DNA from: an uncultured Prevotella sp.
Lineage (GTDB): Bacteria; Bacteroidota; Bacteroidia; Bacteroidales; Bacteroidaceae
DNA length: 64,000 bases
Assembly (NCBI GenBank): GCA_900539625.1
Contig: UQCW01000008.1
Coordinates: forward strand, 10,080-74,079
Reading direction: 5' to 3'
In this document: positions 59,644 through 64,000 of the stretch, piece after piece
Layout of the letters: the number at the start of each line of letters is the position of its first letter
Numbering within the stretch: the stretch's first letter is position 1
The notes under the pieces: generated by a model
The model's input: only the letters and a program-made list of their open reading frames with translations
Told to the model about the DNA's origin: nothing
The model's database searches: none
Program-made: the position numbers and the translations under genes

Positions 59644-60477
59644 TTACGGCCGCACAGTGATGTCGCTCACGTCGGTCACCACGTCTTGCCATCCGTCAAT
59701 GATGACAGCGGGCGAATGAGTGGTCAGGATGATTTGTGCATTGGGATTGAGGTCGCGAATCATTCCGATGAGGCGTTTCTGCCATTCGAAATGCAGGCTT
59801 GCTTCGGGTTCGTCCATGAAAAGCACGTAGGGCTGTCGGTCTTCAGTCAACACGGTGAGCAAGATGATGAGCATCTGCTTCTCGCCGCTCGAAAGCAGAT
59901 AAGGCTGCAGCGGCTCGTCATATTGAATGAAATTCAGTTCGTTGCTCTTTCTGTCGATGCGTTTTCCCGTCTCCCCGAAGAGATCGTCCACCAAGTCTTG
60001 GAAATGCGTTTTAATCATGGCCGCTTCAGTGGCCTTAGCCCGCGTTTCCGGGTCGCCCGAAGAAAGCAGTTCAATCATGCGGTTCGCCACGTTGACCTGA
60101 TAGTCGAGGTATCGGCGCTGAAGTTGATAGAGCTGCCAGTCGAGTTCCGTCGTGACGCGTCCGTCCGTCAGTTGGTCGAGCTTTTCGACATTGACGAGGC
60201 GTCGGTCGAAACTGCGTATGATGTCATAATGAATGCTCGTGGCATCAGCCGGCTCGAAGTCGATTCTCACGCCCAGGCGCATCCCTTCGATGATTTCTCC
60301 CGACGTTGGAACGTTGCGCAGATGCTGGATGAGGCGGTTGAGGATGGTGCTCTTTCCAGCGCCGTTGCCGCCGCTGAGCACGTTGACATCCGGACGCATG
60401 TGCCACACGATGTGCTTGTGGCCGCTCCATAGGCTTGAAATCTCAATGCGTGTGATGTATTTGGCTAATGTTGTCAT
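59644..60477 (-). CDS. AAA ATPase partner of the DUF4435 protein (AriA-like)
   Basis: An ABC/SMC-type ATPase. From the ATG 60,477 it has 277 residues. P-loop LSGGNGAGKSTIL at about 34-46, signature LLSSGEKQMLIILL, Walker B PYVLFMDEPEASLHFEWQ and H-loop IILTTHSPAVII. The first 37 residues of the open frame lie upstream of this ATG and lack homology. It resembles the AriA ATPase of PARIS and RecF/OLD-like ATPases. It is co-directional with the DUF4435 gene. Confidence 0.85.
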   Translation of the reverse strand: MTTLAKYITRIEISSLWSGHKHIVWHMRPDVNVLSGGNGAGKSTILNRLIQHLRNVPTSGEIIEGMRLGVRIDFEPADATSIHYDIIRSFDRRLVNVEKLDQLTDGRVTTELDWQLYQLQRRYLDYQVNVANRMIELLSSGDPETRAKATEAAMIKTHFQDLVDDLFGETGKRIDRKSNELNFIQYDEPLQPYLLSSGEKQMLIILLTVLTEDRQPYVLFMDEPEASLHFEWQKRLIGMIRDLNPNAQIILTTHSPAVIIDGWQDVVTDVSDITVRP

Positions 60478-60663
60478 AGTGCAGAAATTACTTGTTGAGC
60501 TTTTATGTAAACCGCAGGGCGTTTTTCCGGGCTGCGTCCCGCTTGCCCATGTCCCAAAGTTAGGCATTTCTCTCGAACGGGCAAACAAGAAACATGGGAA
60601 AATAATCGGGATTCATCCCCCAAAAACGCCCGAACGCTTAAAATCATTTTCTTTCCTTGACCA

Positions 60664-60698
60664 CACCTATTTATTATCGTAACTTTGCATTCGAAATC
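60664..60698 (+). promoter_or_regulatory. Promoter of the large outer-membrane protein
   Basis: TTG, about 20 bases, TAACTTTG on the plus strand, about 55-60 bases before the ATG at 60,752. Coordinates approximate by a few bases. Confidence 0.7.
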
Positions 60699-60751
60699 AA
60701 ATCTGATTTTGGATATAACAATTAACGAGGAACAATTCAATACATGCTTCC

Positions 60752-63700
60752 ATGAGTTTCAAAAGATTAACCACTCTCTTGCTGATGGCCTTCTGTTTCC
60801 TGACGGGAACTTTCGCCCAGCGATTCATTGTGACTGGGACGGTTGAAAGCGGCAAGACAAACCGTGGCGTGGAATTTGTCACAGCGGCGCTGCTGAAATC
60901 CGACAGCACAGGCGTCACGAGCGCCATGACCAACGAGAAAGGCACGTTTCGCCTGCGGGCAAAAAGTGCCGGCAGCTACATCGTCAAGATTTCCTACGTC
61001 GGTTTCAAAACGGAATACCGCAACGTCGTTTTGACGCGCCAGACCGATTCCATCAACATCGGACGCATTCCGCTCGAAAACTCAGACAATCTCTTGAAGG
61101 AGGCTGTCGTGAGCGTCACCGCCGCGCGCGTGGAGCAGCAGGGCGACACCACCGTTTTCAATGCCTCGGCCTACCGCGTTCCCGAAGGCTCAACGCTCGA
61201 AGCTCTGGTTGAACAGTTGCCAGGCGTTGAAGTCGACGACAACGGCACCATCACGTGGAACGGCAAGGAGGTGAAGGAATTTTTGGTCAACGGAAAAGAT
61301 TTTTTCAAGGGCGACACCCAAGTCGCCATGAAGAATCTTCCCACCGACCTCGTGAGCAAAATCAAGGCCTACGACAAGAAGAGCGACTATGCGGAGCAGA
61401 CTGGCATCGACGATGGTGAGGAAACCACCGTGCTCGACATCACAACGAAACGCAAGCTCAAAGGCTCCTGGATTAGCAACGTCGACCTCGGCATCGGCAC
61501 GAAAGACCGCTATACCGACCGCATTTTCATTTCGAACTTCACCGAGACCAGCCGCATCTCGGCTTACGGCTCTGCCAACAACGTGGCCGACCGCGGCTTC
61601 GGCAGCGGACGCCGTGGCTACGGCGGCGGCAACGGCCTGACGGCGTCGAAGTCGGCAGGTATGGACTTCTATTGGGAAAACGGCAAGGAGAAACGCGAAG
61701 CCGGTCGTCTGGAATTGGGGGGCAACGTGAGATACAGCCACAGCGGCACCGACGCGCTCTCGGCCACCTCGAGCCAGACGTTCCTCACGGCAAACAGCAA
61801 ACCCTCGTTCAGCAACAGTCGTTCGTTCAACCGCTCAAGTAGCAACAGTTTCAATGGTTCTTTCCGTGTGCAATGGAGCCCCGACTCGTTGACGAAAATC
61901 ACGTTCCGTCCTTCCTACAGTCATAGCGACAGTAAGAGCAGCGGCGAAAGCGCGTCGGCTACGTTTAATGGCGACCCCGACAGCATTCCCGGCATGTATT
62001 CGCCCATCGACAGCATCCTCTTGGACGACGTTGCAAACATCAATCCGAAGTTGGCCGCCATCGCCGTCAACAGCAACCTGCGCCACTCGCTTTCCGACAG
62101 CAAGAGCGACAATGTCAGCGGATCCTTGAACATTGTGCGCCGTCTTAATAGCGACGGACGCAACGTTTCTCTGCGTGCTTCGGCAGGCTACAGCGAGAGC
62201 GAATCCAGCTCCCATTCCATGTCAAGCATCCGCTACTACAATTCGGGCAAGCCCGCTTCAAATCTCCATCAGTATAGCTTCATGCCGTCGAAAAACTGGA
62301 ATTACAACGTGCGCGTGGGCTATACAGAACCTTTGGGCAACAACTGGTTTGGAGAGGTGCGCTATGAATATGGCTACAAATACAACGATGCCAACCGCTC
62401 GCGCTACAACCTCGACAAAATCACCGACGACCCTCTGGGCCGCAATTGGGTGAACGACTACGCGCTCTTCGGAACGATTCCCTCGGATGCCGACCTCCTC
62501 AACGCGGTGCGTGATGAATACAACAGCCAGTATGCCACCTATAAATATTACGACCACACCGTCAATCTCGGCATTCGCTACAACGCTGGCGACATACGCT
62601 TTAATGCAGGCGTGAATTTCAACCCCGAAAAGACCGACATGGCCTATGAACGTCCGGGGCAGAACATCGACACGCTCATCACGCGCAAGGTCAACAAAGT
62701 TTCGCCAACGGTGCGTTTCCGCTATCGTTTCTCAAAGACTTCACAGTTGGAAGTGCGCTACAACGGTTCTTCTTCACAGCCCTCGATGACCAACCTCTTG
62801 GCCGTGGTTGACAATGCCGACCCGCTCAACATCTCGATGGGTAATCCTGGTTTGAAACCGTCGTGGAACAATAGTTTCGATGTGAACTACAACACCTACA
62901 ACACCACCGCGCAGCGCGGCATCATGACGGGATTCAATTTCTCGCAGACCAGCAACTCCGTGAGCAACCGCATGGTCTATGACGAAACAACCGGTGTGCG
63001 CTACACACGCCCGGAAAACATCTCCGGCAATTGGAATGCGCGTGCCAACTTCATGCTCAACACGGGCATCGGCGCGAAGAAAACATTCACCGTCTCAACG
63101 GCCACCAACCTGAGCTACAGCAACTCGGTGGGCTACATCAGTAGCGTCAACAAGGGCAGCAGTCTGAGTTCTTACATCGACGGTACCTACAATGGCTACA
63201 ACAACCTCCTCAACAACGCCACGTCTGAAAAGAACACCACGCGCTCACTGACCGTTTTTGAGCGCCTCAACGCCAACTATCGTCTCTCCATCTTCGACGT
63301 CGGCCTCAACGGAACGGTGCGCTATCAGCACGCCCGCGCCACATTGCTCGACAATGCCAACATGGACACGTGGAACTTCTCATACGGAGGCAACGCCAAC
63401 CTCAACCTCGACTTTGGCCTGAGCCTCTCCACCGACATCCGCATGAGTTCACGTCGCGGTTACTCTTCAGCCTCGATGAACACCAACGAACTAATCTGGA
63501 ACGCACAGATTTCGCAGTCCTTCCTCAAGGGCCGCGCAGCCACCATCAGTTTGCAGTTTTACGACATTCTCCACAATCAGAGCAATGTCTCACGTACACT
63601 CACGGCCACGATGCGTAGCGACTCTTGGAACAACTCCATCAATTCCTACGTCATGCTCCATTTCATCTACCGCCTCAACATCTTCAGCGGCAGCGGCAAC

Positions 63701-63787
63701 AAACGCAGTGGCGGTGACGAACGTCGCGAACCGATGCGCATGATGGGCGCTCCGATGGGTCCTCCTCCCGGCGGCGGTCATTTCTGA
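60752..63787 (+). CDS. Large outer-membrane beta-barrel protein (TonB-receptor-like, OMP_b-brl_3 type)
   Basis: A 1011-residue outer-membrane protein. Signal peptide (LLLMAFCFLTGTFAQ), carboxypeptidase-regulatory-like domain (about 25-100: GTVESGKTNRGVEFVTAALL), a plug-like part (ALVEQLPGVEVDDNGTITWN) and a long barrel rich in aromatic-Asn-Ser strands (SYSHSDSKSSGESAS and so on). The C-terminal tail is Gly/Pro/Met-rich (MRMMGAPMGPPPGGGHF). There is no clear TonB box. Its substrate is unknown. Confidence 0.85.
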   Translation: MSFKRLTTLLLMAFCFLTGTFAQRFIVTGTVESGKTNRGVEFVTAALLKSDSTGVTSAMTNEKGTFRLRAKSAGSYIVKISYVGFKTEYRNVVLTRQTDSINIGRIPLENSDNLLKEAVVSVTAARVEQQGDTTVFNASAYRVPEGSTLEALVEQLPGVEVDDNGTITWNGKEVKEFLVNGKDFFKGDTQVAMKNLPTDLVSKIKAYDKKSDYAEQTGIDDGEETTVLDITTKRKLKGSWISNVDLGIGTKDRYTDRIFISNFTETSRISAYGSANNVADRGFGSGRRGYGGGNGLTASKSAGMDFYWENGKEKREAGRLELGGNVRYSHSGTDALSATSSQTFLTANSKPSFSNSRSFNRSSSNSFNGSFRVQWSPDSLTKITFRPSYSHSDSKSSGESASATFNGDPDSIPGMYSPIDSILLDDVANINPKLAAIAVNSNLRHSLSDSKSDNVSGSLNIVRRLNSDGRNVSLRASAGYSESESSSHSMSSIRYYNSGKPASNLHQYSFMPSKNWNYNVRVGYTEPLGNNWFGEVRYEYGYKYNDANRSRYNLDKITDDPLGRNWVNDYALFGTIPSDADLLNAVRDEYNSQYATYKYYDHTVNLGIRYNAGDIRFNAGVNFNPEKTDMAYERPGQNIDTLITRKVNKVSPTVRFRYRFSKTSQLEVRYNGSSSQPSMTNLLAVVDNADPLNISMGNPGLKPSWNNSFDVNYNTYNTTAQRGIMTGFNFSQTSNSVSNRMVYDETTGVRYTRPENISGNWNARANFMLNTGIGAKKTFTVSTATNLSYSNSVGYISSVNKGSSLSSYIDGTYNGYNNLLNNATSEKNTTRSLTVFERLNANYRLSIFDVGLNGTVRYQHARATLLDNANMDTWNFSYGGNANLNLDFGLSLSTDIRMSSRRGYSSASMNTNELIWNAQISQSFLKGRAATISLQFYDILHNQSNVSRTLTATMRSDSWNNSINSYVMLHFIYRLNIFSGSGNKRSGGDERREPMRMMGAPMGPPPGGGHF

Positions 63788-63818
63788 TAAGCAAATCATA
63801 CGCTAAATTTTATATGAA

Positions 63819-63865
63819 GCCTGCGGCTCGGAATATCTTTCGATGTTCCTGCCGCAGGCTTTTTT
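63819..63865 (+). terminator. Terminator after the outer-membrane protein gene
   Basis: GCCTGCGGC and GCCGCAGGC with six T afterwards. Confidence 0.85.
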
Positions 63866-63899
63866 GTAAACAGAAGCAAGGAAGTCTCCCCAGCGACTA

Positions 63900-64000
63900 T
63901 GGCAAGTCATCGCTTAGCCGGCCCCGGTAGGCCGGCGCGCGGGCCCCGGGGGGGGGGATAGCGCCCCCGGGGGGGGGTTAACGCGGGCGCGCCACGCTGG
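63900..64000. other. Probable contig-end artefact
   Basis: The last 100 bases switch to runs of G and C, with GGGGGGGG tracts and rare-cutter-like words (GGCGCGCC). No coding or structured signal fits the backbone. It looks like low-quality read ends. Confidence 0.55.

Overview
The window comes from a Bacteroidales bacterium, most likely of the Prevotella group (inference). The sequence shows Bacteroidetes promoters (TTTG, about 19-20 bases, TAnnTTTG), CTnDOT-type Tra proteins, SPASM radical-SAM genes and a Bacteroidetes core gene set. Bases 1 to about 31,715 are AT-rich accessory DNA. The rest is visibly GC-richer chromosomal backbone.

Region 1 (1-17.9 kb, nearly all minus strand) is part of a conjugative transposon. 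Its transfer operon reads traD-like, two traE copies, traF, traG (VirB4 ATPase), three exported proteins, a phage-type BRO antirepressor, traJ, a small gene and traK, then runs off the window edge. Behind it lie an AbiL/RloAB-type defence pair, a primase, three 61-bp repeats, a RepA-like helicase, an excisionase-like HTH protein and an unrecognised gene.

Region 2 (about 18,106-30,520) is a second, mobilizable element sitting inside the integrase gene of the first. The integrase C-terminal piece is at 17,929-18,105 and its N-terminal piece at 30,494-31,501. The inner element has two tandem tyrosine recombinases, a RhuM-like gene, two HTH proteins, a DUF3408-like gene, an oriT-like palindrome, MobC/MobA mobilization genes and a complete His-Xaa-Ser (Hxs) peptide-modification operon. 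That operon holds hxsD, a precursor, hxsB, a Sel1 protein, hxsC and a second precursor with a pure His-Ser-Ser tail. It is the most notable system here. The outer element ends near 31,715, where it cuts an Abi-like gene.

Region 3 (31.9-64 kb) is backbone: pepD, a flippase-like membrane protein, rsmA, a CrtI-like oxidoreductase, a PaaK-like ligase, an RluA-family synthase, a very large GH2 beta-galactosidase, rsfS, ftsH, cdsA, a transglutaminase-like protein, an S4 protein, pth, rplY, tRNA-Pro, a three-gene TolC/HlyD/MFS efflux operon, an ATPase plus DUF4435 pair resembling PARIS, and a large outer-membrane barrel protein. A 1.2-kb gene-free stretch (49.6-50.8 kb) holds two nested inverted-repeat insertions with perfect 5-bp target duplications, the inner one splitting a palindromic repeat. 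The last 100 bases look like a contig-end artefact.
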